A DNA stretch of 64,000 nt from Shimia gijangensis (GCF_900142085.1 NZ_FQZQ01000003.1:124001-188000); one strand, 5' to 3'; shown: positions 8,518-17,938, counted from the first letter of the stretch. Numbers and translations: made by a program. Notes: generated from the letters alone by a model not told the origin.

Positions 8518-9249
8518 ATGGGTTCTATCTGGGAATATGCCAATCCGGTAAAGTTTATCCGGACTTCTGAAATTGTCCTGCCATGGGTGTCAATCCTGGC
8601 AACAGTTACGTTGATCGCGGGGCTGGTCTGGGGCTTTTTCTTTACGCCGGATGATTATCGTCAGGGCTCAACCGTCAAGATCATTTACCTGCACGTGCCC
8701 GCCGCTTTGATGGCCATCAACGTGTGGTTCATGATGCTTGTGACATCGCTGGTCTGGTTGATCCGCCGCCACCATGTCTCAGCGCTTGCGGCCAAAGCTG
8801 CGGCGCCTGTGGGCATCATCATGACCCTGATTGCATTGGTGACCGGCGCGATCTGGGGGCAGCCGATGTGGGGCACCTGGTGGGCATGGGATCCGCGCCT
8901 GACGTCGTTCCTGATCCTTTTTCTGTTTTATTTGGGCTACATAGCTCTTTGGGAAGCGATTGATAATCCGGACACAGCCGCCGACCTGACAGCGGTCCTG
9001 TGCATCGTTGGCTCGGTGTTTGCAGTTCTCAGCCGCTATGCGGTGAACTTCTGGAATCAGGGTCTGCATCAGGGCGCGTCCCTGTCTCTGGACAAAAAAG
9101 AAAACGTTGCGGACGTGTTTTCGACACCCTTGTATGTGTGCATCGCGGGCTTTGTTCTGCTATTTATCGCATTGGTGTTTTTGCGCACCCGCACTGAAAT
9201 TCACAAACGCCGCACCAAGGCGTTGCTCGCTCGGGAGAGACTGGGATGA
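8518..9249 (+). CDS. ccmC: Haem handling protein CcmC
   Basis: 243 residues, six membrane spans, member of the haem handling protein family. It presents haem to CcmE in the periplasm. The tryptophan-rich WD signature is visible as WGTWWAWDPRLTSFLILF, flanked by conserved histidines (YLHVPAA before it and NFWNQGLHQGASL after it) that ligand haem. It ends in overlap with ccmD. The 109-base gap upstream carries an FNR-like box. Confidence 0.95.
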   Translation: MGSIWEYANPVKFIRTSEIVLPWVSILATVTLIAGLVWGFFFTPDDYRQGSTVKIIYLHVPAALMAINVWFMMLVTSLVWLIRRHHVSALAAKAAAPVGIIMTLIALVTGAIWGQPMWGTWWAWDPRLTSFLILFLFYLGYIALWEAIDNPDTAADLTAVLCIVGSVFAVLSRYAVNFWNQGLHQGASLSLDKKENVADVFSTPLYVCIAGFVLLFIALVFLRTRTEIHKRRTKALLARERLG

Positions 9250-9398
9250 TGCCTGATCTGGGAAAATACGGCGACACGGTCCTGTCGGCCTATGCCGTCT
9301 CGATCGTTCTTTTGGTGATTATGGTCGCCCTTAGTATTCGCGCCTCGCGTAAAGCCCGCGCTGAACTGCAAAAGATTGAGGGTCGCCGCAATGGCTAA
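9246..9398 (+). CDS. ccmD: Haem exporter protein CcmD (small)
   Basis: 50-residue protein: MMPDLGKYGDTVLSAY, then one membrane span and a basic tail (RASRKARAELQ). This is the typical form of CcmD, the small subunit needed to release haem-bearing CcmE from CcmABC. It overlaps the ccmC stop by 4 bases and the ccmG start by 8 bases. It could equally start at the second ATG, 9249. Confidence 0.9.
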   Translation: MMPDLGKYGDTVLSAYAVSIVLLVIMVALSIRASRKARAELQKIEGRRNG

Positions 9399-9948
9399 AA
9401 TCTCTCCATTAATGCTGGCACCGCCAGTCTTATTTGCCGGTTTGGCCGCATTGTTTTTTGTGGGCATGCAGCGCGAAAACCCCAACGATCTGCCATCAAT
9501 GCTGATCAACAAAGACGCGCCCAGCGTGGCGGCATTGGTACCATTGGCTGATACGCCCTTGCTCAAAGACGAGGTTTTGCGCGAGTCCGGCCTGAAATTG
9601 GTGAATTTCTGGGGCACGTGGTGCGTCGCCTGTCGCGCCGAGCATCCCACGTTATTGGTGATCGAAGACCTGCTGCCGGTTACGCTGCATGGTGTTAATT
9701 TCGACGACACCAAAGCCAAAGCCGAAGCCTATCTACAGGAAGAGGGCAATCCGTTCACCACTTTGGGTGAAGACATCAGTGATAAGACCAAGATTGACTG
9801 GGGAGTTTACGGCGCGCCGGAAACCTTCCTGATTGATGAGAATGGCAAGGTGTTGATGCGTCACGCAGGCCCGATCACCGAAAGAGTGATCGAAACCACA
9901 CTAGGGCCTGCCATCGAAAAGGCGCTGGCGCGCCAATCCGGTAGCTAA
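9391..9948 (+). CDS. ccmG: Thiol:disulfide interchange protein CcmG/DsbE
   Basis: 185 residues. Membrane-anchored periplasmic thioredoxin that keeps the apocytochrome c CxxCH cysteines reduced before haem attachment. It has an N-terminal anchor (about residues 8-26), the active site WGTWCVACRAEHP, and the typical GVYGAPETFLID cis-proline loop. ATG 9391 overlaps the ccmD end; a TTG at 9376 in the same frame is less likely. It is the last ccm gene here; ccmE, F, H and I are not in the window. Confidence 0.93.
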   Translation: MAKISPLMLAPPVLFAGLAALFFVGMQRENPNDLPSMLINKDAPSVAALVPLADTPLLKDEVLRESGLKLVNFWGTWCVACRAEHPTLLVIEDLLPVTLHGVNFDDTKAKAEAYLQEEGNPFTTLGEDISDKTKIDWGVYGAPETFLIDENGKVLMRHAGPITERVIETTLGPAIEKALARQSGS

Positions 9949-9951
9949 AGA

Positions 9952-10740
9952 TTACAGCGAAAACCGCAAGGACATGCAGGACAGGCCGCCATCGACAAGG
10001 GCGGCTTGGGTTGTTGGCATTTCCTGCACGTTATAGCCCACTTTGCGCAAAATTTCAGCCGTGCGGGGATGCCCGGAGGATAGGAAAACCGTGTCGTTGA
10101 ACCGGATCGCATTTGCGGCGGCTTCTTCGCCTTCGGCTGTGTGGATCACGCGGTAATCCTGAAAACATCCCGAAGCGGCGAGTTTGGGTGTGGCAAGGAT
10201 TGTCCGCTCATCCAAAAGGCTGCTTTCAGTTTTGAAGTGCAGGATATCCGCCGGGGTTTCAAGAATGCGCAGCGTGTAGCCAAGGCTTTCAACAATCGGG
10301 CGCAGGTCTTCGGCGCCTTGACGGTTTGTGCGTGCAGAAAGCCCAATCATGACCTCATCATCCGAGCACAAGATATCTCCACCGTCGACGAAGCCCGTGG
10401 TTTCTAGGTCGATCACACCGTTCATCACCCGCTCCAGATCTGGACGCAGGGCAGCGGATTCACCAAGGCGTGATTCAGCACCCGGACGCAGAACAATTGC
10501 CTGGCCTTTGAGGCAAAGAGCTGCGTCTTCGATGAACACACTATCGGGAAAGGCCTCATCCGCAGGCAGAACCTCCACCGTGGCACCCGTGGCACGAAGT
10601 GCGGTCACATATGCCTCGTGTTCTTTCAAAAAAACGCTTGCATCCGGATCGCCCTGATCCTCGGCACGCAAGCCATCGGTTACTGAGGCCGAGGGCGTGC
10701 GGCACAGCGCGTGAGAAAAGGTAAAGCTGTGTTGGGCCAT
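9952..10740 (-). CDS. Dimethylarginine dimethylaminohydrolase-type amidinotransferase
   Basis: 262 residues of the arginine-modifying pentein fold. The sequence fits DDAH, which hydrolyses N-omega-methylated arginines to citrulline and methylamines. Catalytic features by position: acidic FIED (Glu71, Asp72), VDGGDIL (Asp119-Asp122), His168 in ILHFKT, and the nucleophile Cys255 in DGGLSCMSL. Start at 10740, with GAAAGG upstream; the frame extends 15 bases further. It converges on ccmG with 3 bases between the stops. An arginine deiminase role is less likely given the short length. Confidence 0.85.
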   Translation of the reverse strand: MAQHSFTFSHALCRTPSASVTDGLRAEDQGDPDASVFLKEHEAYVTALRATGATVEVLPADEAFPDSVFIEDAALCLKGQAIVLRPGAESRLGESAALRPDLERVMNGVIDLETTGFVDGGDILCSDDEVMIGLSARTNRQGAEDLRPIVESLGYTLRILETPADILHFKTESSLLDERTILATPKLAASGCFQDYRVIHTAEGEEAAANAIRFNDTVFLSSGHPRTAEILRKVGYNVQEMPTTQAALVDGGLSCMSLRFSL

Positions 10741-10836
10741 GGATTTTCCTTTCAAATCGTCGGCGCACGCTGACGCATTCGTGGTTGAGGGGCAAGGGGG
10801 CGGGCAAAGAGAATTTCCCCCTGTTTAGGGTTAAGT

Positions 10837-10926
10837 CTATTTGCGCACCAATATCCAGATCATCGCCCCGATAAAGGCAAAAATTGTCAGGTTCATCACT
10901 GTGTCTATGGGATCACCGATCAACAT
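10837..10926 (-). CDS. 29-residue single-span membrane peptide behind the BCCT gene
   Basis: A short frame starts at ATG 10926 with AAGGAG six bases upstream and ends in TAG at 10837. The peptide begins MLIGDPIDTVMN, continues with a hydrophobic span (LTIFAFIGAMIWILV) and ends RK. It overlaps the transporter stop codon by 14 bases, so translation would be coupled. The strong ribosome site and clean membrane topology argue that it is real. By analogy with small accessory subunits of other secondary transporters it may stabilise the carrier; that is inference. Confidence 0.55.
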   Translation of the reverse strand: MLIGDPIDTVMNLTIFAFIGAMIWILVRK

Positions 10927-12415
10927 TTGGCACTCCTTCTTGGCGAAGACCACGGATCAGGCAGACGAGCAGTAAAACCGAGATGAACACGAAAGGCATA
11001 GCGCCGAGAGAGATTAGGATCTTCACCTTTTCAACCGATCCCGACAGGATCATGGCCACGCTGAGCAGTCCCAGCAAGGCGCCCCAGATCAGACGAATGC
11101 GCGGCGGTGGATTGGCGTCGCCTGCTGTCGAGAAGGTCCCCAGAACAAAGGCGGCACTGACCACGCTGGTGACGATGAAAAGGAACGCGGCCAGGATTGT
11201 AAAGACAGTGGTCAGACCGGACAACGGCAGGCGGTCGAGCAAACCAAAGGTGACACGTTCCACATTGTTCTCAGTCATCTGCAAGAGCTCTCCGGCCCCG
11301 TGAAGCGCCTCATAAAGGCCAATGCCGCCAAAGGCCCCAAACCATAAAAGAGAAAACAGGGTCGGGGCGAACAACACTCCGATCACGAACTCCCTGATGG
11401 TGCGGCCGCGCGAAATGCGGGCCACAAACACACCAACAAAAGGCCCCCAAGCAATCCACCAGACCATGTAGGTCAGGGTCCAGTCATTGAACCATTTGGT
11501 CACTTCGTCATCAAAGAACCCGTAGGTTTGAAACCCACGTGACACGACATTCGTGAGATAATCTCCAAAGGTCGAAAGAACCGTGTTTAGCAAGTATTCT
11601 GTTGGTCCCAGAACGATGGTGTACAGTACCAAGGCAATGGCGATCAGCATTGCGATATTGGACAGACGGGCCATTCCGGCACCAAGGTCGATCATCAGAG
11701 CAGGGACGTAGGCCACCACCATGGCCACAAAAACTGCGCCGATCAGAAAAGCACCTGTGTCGGTGAAACGAAACAGGATCGCGACTCCGTCGGCTACCTG
11801 AAACACGCCCATGGCCATTGATCCGCCGACACCAATGGCGATGGCGATGATGGCGAAAAAATCTGCCAACCAGCCCACGAAAATCGCCCAACGTTCCCCG
11901 GGGAACAGTGAGACTAAAGGGGCGCTGACCAGCATGCCCGTGCCGCGCCGGAAGCTGAAAAAGGCGATAGTGAGAGCTGTGGTACCGTAGATTGCCCATG
12001 CATGCAGACCCCAATGAAAATTGGTCGCCAGCATGGCCTGTTTGGCAGCGACGTGGTCCGGGGCCTTGCCAGAGATAAAGCTAAAGTGCGTGAGCGGCTC
12101 GGCCACAGCCCAGAATAACAGGCCAACACCCATGCCCGCCGAGAATAGCATGGCGATCCATGTTGGCGTAGAAAATTTGGGGCGCTCATCATCGCGGCCA
12201 AGGCGAATGTTGCCATACCGGGAAAAGGCCAGAAACAGACAGGCAAATAGCATGCTCGTGGTGGCAAGCATCACGAACCATCCCCGGCTGTGAAACATCT
12301 GTTGGACAATTCCACTGGCCCAGTTCACCAGTCCATCAATATCCACAACGCCCCAGACGCCGACGATGGCGATCACGGCGAGGGAACAAATCAGTAAGGC
12401 ATTGAGTTTCGGCAT
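10913..12415 (-). CDS. BCCT-family betaine/choline/carnitine-type transporter
   Basis: About 500 residues with twelve predicted spans. The family hallmarks are present: GMGVGLLFWAVAEPLTHF in the first half and the tryptophan-rich MVWWIAWGPFVGVFVARIS with following RGRTIREF. BCCT carriers import quaternary ammonium osmolytes such as glycine betaine, choline, carnitine or DMSP, coupled to sodium or protons. The substrate is not deducible, though DMSP is plausible in an organism with dddP. MPKLN at 12415 and an ATG at 12430 are both possible starts. A perfect 17-bp palindrome lies just upstream, and a 29-residue peptide gene follows. Confidence 0.88.
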   Translation of the reverse strand: MPKLNALLICSLAVIAIVGVWGVVDIDGLVNWASGIVQQMFHSRGWFVMLATTSMLFACLFLAFSRYGNIRLGRDDERPKFSTPTWIAMLFSAGMGVGLLFWAVAEPLTHFSFISGKAPDHVAAKQAMLATNFHWGLHAWAIYGTTALTIAFFSFRRGTGMLVSAPLVSLFPGERWAIFVGWLADFFAIIAIAIGVGGSMAMGVFQVADGVAILFRFTDTGAFLIGAVFVAMVVAYVPALMIDLGAGMARLSNIAMLIAIALVLYTIVLGPTEYLLNTVLSTFGDYLTNVVSRGFQTYGFFDDEVTKWFNDWTLTYMVWWIAWGPFVGVFVARISRGRTIREFVIGVLFAPTLFSLLWFGAFGGIGLYEALHGAGELLQMTENNVERVTFGLLDRLPLSGLTTVFTILAAFLFIVTSVVSAAFVLGTFSTAGDANPPPRIRLIWGALLGLLSVAMILSGSVEKVKILISLGAMPFVFISVLLLVCLIRGLRQEGVPNVDR

Positions 12416-12430
12416 AGGGCACTCTCCCAC

Positions 12431-12447
12431 GGGATCAACTTGATCCC
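12431..12447. promoter_or_regulatory. Perfect 17-bp palindrome at the BCCT start
   Basis: GGGATCAA-C-TTGATCCC. It lies 16 bases upstream of the preferred BCCT start on the minus strand. The position in the leader suggests a repressor operator. The half-sites are oriented ATCAA...TTGAT, the reverse of an FNR box, so FNR is not the candidate. Confidence 0.45.
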
Positions 12448-12475
12448 AAGTGTTTCCTTACGTAGCGCAATGCAA

Positions 12476-12505
12476 GAAAAGCCCCACACATTGGTGAGGC
12501 TTTTC
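12476..12505 (-). terminator. Terminator after acnA
   Basis: GAAAAGCC (12476-12483) pairs with GGCTTTTC (12498-12505), with an inner CAC/GTG pairing. Read on the minus strand it ends GGCTTTTCTTG, a short U-run. Confidence 0.65.
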
Positions 12506-12524
12506 AAGATTTACCGGATCGGGC

Positions 12525-15212
12525 TTACGACTTGGCCAGATTGCGCAGCACATAATGCAGCACACCGCCGTTTTCGACGTACTCAATCTCGGGAGCGGTA
12601 TCGATACGGCACTTGAGTTTGATCTCTTTGACGGACCCGTCGCCCATGGTGATTGTGCAAGGCACCTCTTGCAACGGCTCGATCGTATCTAGCCCGGAGA
12701 TTGAAACCGTTTCATCGCCAGTGAGGCCCAAAGATTTACGGCTGTCGCCCCCGGTGAATTCAAACGGGATTACCCCCATGCCCACAAGGTTCGAGCGGTG
12801 AATACGCTCAAAGCTTTCGGCGATCACGGCTTTGACACCCAACAAGGCAGTGCCCTTGGCGGCCCAGTCACGCGATGATCCAGCCCCGTATTGCTCGCCG
12901 CCAAAGACGACCAGCGGCGTGCCTGCGTCCTGATACGCCATCGAGGCCTCAAAGATCGAAGTCTGCGCACCATCAGGGCCCTTGGTGTAGCCACCTTCGA
13001 CGCCGTCCAGCATTTCGTTCTTGATCCGTATATTGGCAAATGTGCCGCGCATCATGATCTCGTGATTGCCCCGTCGCGATCCATAGGAGTTGAATTCGCG
13101 CACAGGCACCTGACGGTCGATCAGGTATGTGCCAGCCGGGGTCGATTGAGTAAATGACCCCGCCGGCGAGATATGGTCGGTGGTGACCATGTCGCCCAGA
13201 ACCAGCAGAACCTTTGCGCCTTCAATGTTAGAAATCGTGCCGGGTTCAGACCCCATGCTTTGGAAATAGGGCGGGTTCTGGATGTAAGTCGAGGTCGCAG
13301 GCCAGTCATAGGTTTCGCTGTCTGTGGTCTCAACCGCCTGCCATTTCTCGTCGCCTTTAAAGACGTCGGCATATTTGGTTTGAAACGCCTCGCGGGTGAC
13401 GGTTTGTTCAACCAGTTCAGCCACTTCTTGCGTCGTGGGCCAGATGTCTTTCAGGAAAACGTCATTGCCGTCCTTGTCCTTAGCAATCGGGTCGGTTGCA
13501 AGGTTGATATCCATTGTGCCTGCCAGCGCATAGGCCACCACCAACGGCGGAGAGGCCAGGTAGTTGGCACGCACATCGGGCGAAATGCGGCCCTCAAAGT
13601 TGCGATTGCCCGATAGGACCGATGTCGCGACCAGATCGCCCGTGGCGATGGCTTCGGACAGTTCTTTTTGGATGGGCCCAGAGTTGCCGATACAGGTGGT
13701 GCAGCCGTAGCCCACAAGGTTAAATCCAATCTTATCAAGGTCTTCTTGCAATCCCGCAGCCTCAAGATAGGCGGAAACAACTTGCGAACCCGGTGCGAGG
13801 GATGTTTTGACCCATGGCTTGCGGTTGAGACCCAAAGCAGCGGCCTTGCGCGCCACCAGCCCGGCGCCGATCATCACATAAGGGTTGGACGTGTTGGTGC
13901 AGGATGTGATCGACGCGATCACCACGTCGCCTGACGACAACGTGTAATCCTCGCCAGCGACGGGAACTTCCTTGTCCATCGGGCGCTTAAAGGTCTCTTC
14001 CATTTCACGGCGGAACGCGGTTTGGCCATCGGTTAGGGCGACAAAATCTTGAGGGCGCTTGGGGCCCGAAATCGCAGGCACAATAGTGCCCATATCTAGT
14101 GACATGGTGTCGGTGTAAATTGGGCTGTAGGTCTCATCGCGCCAGAACCCGTTTTCTTTGGCATAGGCTTCGACCAAGGCAATGCGGTCTTCGTCGCGGC
14201 CTGTAGTGCGCATGTAGCGCAAGGTTTCTCCGTCGATCGGGAAGAAGCCGCAGGTCGCGCCATATTCGGGCGCCATATTTGCGATGGTGGCTCGGTCGGC
14301 CAATGGTAATGTGTCGAGGCCTTTGCCAAAGAACTCCACGAATTTCCCGACAACACCCTTTTCGCGCAGCATTTCCACGACTTTCAACACTAGATCGGTG
14401 CCGGTGGTGCCTTCGACCATTTCTCCGGTCAATTCAAAGCCAACCACTTCGGGGATTAGCATGGAAATCGGCTGACCCAGCATGGCCGCCTCGGCTTCAA
14501 TGCCCCCCACACCCCAGCCAAGCACCGCCATACCGTTGACCATGGTCGTGTGGCTGTCAGTGCCGACCAATGTGTCTGGATAGGCGACCTCATTACCGTC
14601 CTGATCGGTGTCTGTCCAAACGGCCTGCGCCAGATATTCAAGGTTCACCTGATGGCAAATCCCGGTGCCAGGGGGCACAACGCGGAAATTGTTGAACGCG
14701 CCTTGGCCCCATTTCAGGAACTGATAGCGTTCCATATTACGCTCGTATTCGCGGTCCACGTTCATCTGAAACGCCCGAGGATTGCCAAACTCGTCAATCA
14801 TCACAGAGTGGTCGATCACAAGATCGACGGGGTTTAGCGGGTTGATCTTTTGGGCATCGCCCCCCAGCGCCTTGATGCCGTCTCGCATAGCGGCCAGATC
14901 AACCACGGCAGGAACGCCAGTGAAATCCTGCATCAGAACGCGGGCAGGGCGATAAGCAATTTCGCGGGGATTCTTACCACCGTTGGCGCCCCATTCGGCA
15001 AAAGCCCGGATGTCATCAACCGAAACAGAAAAACCGCCGTCTTCGAACCGCAGCATGTTTTCCAGAACAACCTTTAGGGACGCTGGCAGTTTGGAAAAAT
15101 CACCCAAACCTGCCTGTTGAGCAGCTGGAATCGAGTAAAAGGAGATGGATTTGTCATTCACGCAGATGGTTTTGCGCGTCTTGGCTGTATCTTGTCCGAC
15201 GATAATGGGCAT
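12525..15212 (-). CDS. acnA: Aconitate hydratase A
   Basis: 895 residues, the length of AcnA/IRP-type aconitase. It interconverts citrate and isocitrate in the TCA cycle using a [4Fe-4S] cluster. The cluster ligands are visible as SCTNTSNP and, further on, GCTTCIGNSGP. The swivel domain near the C-terminus shows QYGAGSSRDWAAKGT and the substrate-binding SFERIHRSNLVGMGV. It is a single gene flanked by its own terminator and about 200 bases of upstream sequence. Confidence 0.97.
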   Translation of the reverse strand: MPIIVGQDTAKTRKTICVNDKSISFYSIPAAQQAGLGDFSKLPASLKVVLENMLRFEDGGFSVSVDDIRAFAEWGANGGKNPREIAYRPARVLMQDFTGVPAVVDLAAMRDGIKALGGDAQKINPLNPVDLVIDHSVMIDEFGNPRAFQMNVDREYERNMERYQFLKWGQGAFNNFRVVPPGTGICHQVNLEYLAQAVWTDTDQDGNEVAYPDTLVGTDSHTTMVNGMAVLGWGVGGIEAEAAMLGQPISMLIPEVVGFELTGEMVEGTTGTDLVLKVVEMLREKGVVGKFVEFFGKGLDTLPLADRATIANMAPEYGATCGFFPIDGETLRYMRTTGRDEDRIALVEAYAKENGFWRDETYSPIYTDTMSLDMGTIVPAISGPKRPQDFVALTDGQTAFRREMEETFKRPMDKEVPVAGEDYTLSSGDVVIASITSCTNTSNPYVMIGAGLVARKAAALGLNRKPWVKTSLAPGSQVVSAYLEAAGLQEDLDKIGFNLVGYGCTTCIGNSGPIQKELSEAIATGDLVATSVLSGNRNFEGRISPDVRANYLASPPLVVAYALAGTMDINLATDPIAKDKDGNDVFLKDIWPTTQEVAELVEQTVTREAFQTKYADVFKGDEKWQAVETTDSETYDWPATSTYIQNPPYFQSMGSEPGTISNIEGAKVLLVLGDMVTTDHISPAGSFTQSTPAGTYLIDRQVPVREFNSYGSRRGNHEIMMRGTFANIRIKNEMLDGVEGGYTKGPDGAQTSIFEASMAYQDAGTPLVVFGGEQYGAGSSRDWAAKGTALLGVKAVIAESFERIHRSNLVGMGVIPFEFTGGDSRKSLGLTGDETVSISGLDTIEPLQEVPCTITMGDGSVKEIKLKCRIDTAPEIEYVENGGVLHYVLRNLAKS

Positions 15213-15416
15213 TTGTAACTTCCCTCAAATCAAAAACCAGGGGTCTTGCTGGTGCAGTCTTTCACGTAAACATAGATGGCAATCAACCAAGAGCCAGTTT
15301 TGCACTCAGCTCGCACAACGTTATCGAAATCACCAATGCCTCGCAAATGCTTGATTGGTTATTTCAGTAAGAAGTGCTTAGAGATAATTGAAACGTGCTG
15401 AAGGACTATATTTGCA

Positions 15417-16115
15417 ATGATCCGATTGTCTGGCTTCGTCGCCCTGTTCTGGATGTTTTTGGCTTCATTCACGGCGGCCTCGGAAAAGGCCGTTGTGGTG
15501 GAACTGTTTACGTCGCAGGGCTGCTCTTCTTGCCCGCCTGCAGACAAGTTTTTTCACGAAAACCTGTCAAAGCGCGACGACGTCATCGCATTATCACTGC
15601 ATGTTGACTACTGGGATTATCTTGGCTGGAAAGACAATCTGGCGAGCCCTGCGTACACCAAGCGGCAGCGGAATTATGCCCGCGCCGCAGGTCATCGCTC
15701 AGTCTATACGCCACAGATGATCATCGGTGGCAAAGACCATGTGGTTGGCAATCATCCATATGAAGTCAAAGACTTGATCGCTGCGCACAAAAAGAAGAAA
15801 TCGGTTGTGGATGTTTCGATCGAACGTTCCGGAAATCGATTTGTGATCCGGGCTGAGACTTCGCAATCGCCCGGCGCTATGGTCGTTCATTTGGTGCGGT
15901 ATCGGCCTGCTGAAACGGTTGAAATCAAACATGGCGAAAACGCTGGGCGCAGCCTGATATACGCAAATATCGTGGAAGATTGGGATGAGATCGCCCAATG
16001 GGACGGCAAATCACCTTTGCAGGTCAAAGCCCCGGGACGCGGTGACCTTCCGGCGGTGGTGATTGTCCAAAAGCGCAGTTTTGGACCGATTCTGGCGGCT
16101 GCTAAGCTAAAATAA
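15417..16115 (+). CDS. DUF1223 secreted thioredoxin-like protein
   Basis: 232 residues with an N-terminal signal peptide (about residues 1-21, ending AAS). The mature part starts with VVELFTSQGCSSCPPADKFF, the DUF1223 signature, in which a CxxC pair sits where thioredoxins have their active site. The family is widespread in alphaproteobacteria and is thought to be periplasmic; its role is not known. The gene is monocistronic, divergent from acnA. Confidence 0.82.
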   Translation: MIRLSGFVALFWMFLASFTAASEKAVVVELFTSQGCSSCPPADKFFHENLSKRDDVIALSLHVDYWDYLGWKDNLASPAYTKRQRNYARAAGHRSVYTPQMIIGGKDHVVGNHPYEVKDLIAAHKKKKSVVDVSIERSGNRFVIRAETSQSPGAMVVHLVRYRPAETVEIKHGENAGRSLIYANIVEDWDEIAQWDGKSPLQVKAPGRGDLPAVVIVQKRSFGPILAAAKLK

Positions 16116-16129
16116 TACCCTGAATGCAG

Positions 16130-17023
16130 TCAGGAATCGCTGGCATACTTCCAGCGGCGATGTATCCAGAACCATTGTTCAAGATTTTCCCGCACCAAAT
16201 CTTCCAGACCATCGTTCACAGCCTGAGTCATTGTTTTGGCATCTGAATGCGGGATTTCGTCCTGAGCAACGATGCGAAAACTCAGGCCATCTGGTTCGCG
16301 CAGGCCATAAACCGGGATCAGTGCTGCATTGAATTTTAGCGCCAGCTCGGCTGTTATCAAAGATGTGCGCGCTTTTTGTCCAAAGAAATCGAGCGTTTCG
16401 CCTTCGCTGACGTAAAGATCCGTGAGAATACCAAGGATGCCGCCGGATTTGATATGGCGCACCATTTCGATCATGCCTTTGCGCCCCTGTTCGAACATCG
16501 GCGTGCCAATTTTTGAGATCGATTTGACATAGTGGTCGTTGAAATAGGGGTTGGACATCCGCCGATAGAGCGCACCCATGTTGTAACCGCGGTGGATCAG
16601 ATTGGCGCGAACAGCATCATAATTTCCCATATGACCGGTTACCAGAATCACAGGTCGCCCCTCGGCGCGGGCCTTTTCAAGACGTGCTAGTCCGGGACCT
16701 TCGATCGGGGCATTGATGGCGCGCTGTACAAATTCTTCGCCGGAATAGATTTCAATCAGGGTGCGTCCCGCGTTGTTCGGAACTGCGCGGGTTAAACGAT
16801 CGACCTCATTGGCGGGTAGATCCGGCATAACATGGGCAAGGTTGTCGCGCACACGTTTGCGAAAGCCTCCGACCGGACCCAGAACCTGCGCCATGAGCCA
16901 TCCCATGCCGCGCACACGTTTTTCATAAGGCAGGGCAAGCGCGAACCGGATCGCCCCCTTCAGAACAAGGTTGACCAAGTAGTCCAAGGCTTTTTGCCGC
17001 GATTTGGAACGGATTCTGCTCAT
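16130..17023 (-). CDS. Lipid A biosynthesis-type (LpxL/HtrB-like) acyltransferase
   Basis: 297 residues. Lysophospholipid acyltransferase superfamily, lipid A secondary acylation branch. The catalytic HX4D motif is H131-MGNY-D136 in TGHMGNYDAVRA. An N-terminal hydrophobic stretch would tether it to the inner membrane, where it would transfer an acyl group to a lipid A precursor. The stop overlaps no other gene, and an EamA permease lies 6 bases upstream on the same strand. Ornithine-lipid acylation cannot be excluded. Confidence 0.82.
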   Translation of the reverse strand: MSRIRSKSRQKALDYLVNLVLKGAIRFALALPYEKRVRGMGWLMAQVLGPVGGFRKRVRDNLAHVMPDLPANEVDRLTRAVPNNAGRTLIEIYSGEEFVQRAINAPIEGPGLARLEKARAEGRPVILVTGHMGNYDAVRANLIHRGYNMGALYRRMSNPYFNDHYVKSISKIGTPMFEQGRKGMIEMVRHIKSGGILGILTDLYVSEGETLDFFGQKARTSLITAELALKFNAALIPVYGLREPDGLSFRIVAQDEIPHSDAKTMTQAVNDGLEDLVRENLEQWFWIHRRWKYASDS

Positions 17024-17029
17024 AAAGCC

Positions 17030-17887
17030 TCAGCGGAAGGTTTCACGATGCCACACATAGGTGCCTGCGCCCGCAATCACAAGCGCGCCGATGATGGTCC
17101 AGATATCGGGGACTTCGGCGAAGAACACAAAGCCCCAAAAGGTTGCGAACAACAGGCCAACATAGGAAAACGGCGCCAGCATACTGGACTCGCCCTGGCT
17201 TAGGGCCTGAATCAACAAAAGCTGTGAGGCGGTGCCGAATCCGACCAACACCACCATCAGGCCAATAGATGTAAGGTCCGGTGTCTGCCAAGAGGGCACA
17301 ACAAGCACGGACAACACGATGGTGCCGAACAACGCCGTATAGAGCATGGATGTCCAAACGTCTTCGTCTTTGCCAACAAAGCGCGTGGTCAGATTGTACC
17401 CGGTATAAAACAGTGCCGCGATCAAAGGGAAAACAGCATAGAGTGAAAACAGAGCCCCCGCGGGTCGGATGATGATAAGCGCGCCGACGAGAGCTACGGC
17501 AATCCCGACAATCCGTCGTGGCCCCAGTTTTTCGTTTAAAAACAACGCAGTCCCCAAAGTGATCAGGGCCGGATTCACGTTCATAATGGCTGTCGCTGCG
17601 GACAGTCCGACATTGGATATTCCGATAAAGAAACACCATGTGGCACCCATCAAAAACACCGAACGAGCGAGTTGAATGAACGGGTATTTGGTGTGCAAAA
17701 CAGATGGCATGCGTTTGGCCACAAGGATTAGAACCACCAGCGTTTGCCCGGCATAGCGCACCCACAAAGTCGGGATGATGCCAATCTTTGGGGTAAGCCC
17801 CTTGGCGGAGGCATCCATCAACGTAAAACACAAAATAGCTGCGATCATTAAAGCAATAGCGCGTGCATTGGGGCTTAAACGGTCCAT
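17030..17887 (-). CDS. EamA-family (DMT superfamily) permease
   Basis: 285 residues with ten predicted membrane spans arranged as two repeats of five, the EamA layout. The first repeat starts ALMIAAILCFTLMDASAKGL and the second starts at about residue 150. These permeases export metabolites such as amino acids or their analogues; the substrate is unknown. It probably shares a transcript with the acyltransferase gene 6 bases downstream. Confidence 0.82.
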   Translation of the reverse strand: MDRLSPNARAIALMIAAILCFTLMDASAKGLTPKIGIIPTLWVRYAGQTLVVLILVAKRMPSVLHTKYPFIQLARSVFLMGATWCFFIGISNVGLSAATAIMNVNPALITLGTALFLNEKLGPRRIVGIAVALVGALIIIRPAGALFSLYAVFPLIAALFYTGYNLTTRFVGKDEDVWTSMLYTALFGTIVLSVLVVPSWQTPDLTSIGLMVVLVGFGTASQLLLIQALSQGESSMLAPFSYVGLLFATFWGFVFFAEVPDIWTIIGALVIAGAGTYVWHRETFR

Positions 17888-17938
17888 GTCCTTCCCCTAG
17901 GGCCCAAGAGGCAGACTGTAAACCACATTGGCTTGGGG

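Noticed and set aside
12431-12447. FNR box at the BCCT gene
   Set aside because: The half-sites are in the order ATCAA then TTGAT with one base between; an FNR site needs TTGAT-N4-ATCAA.
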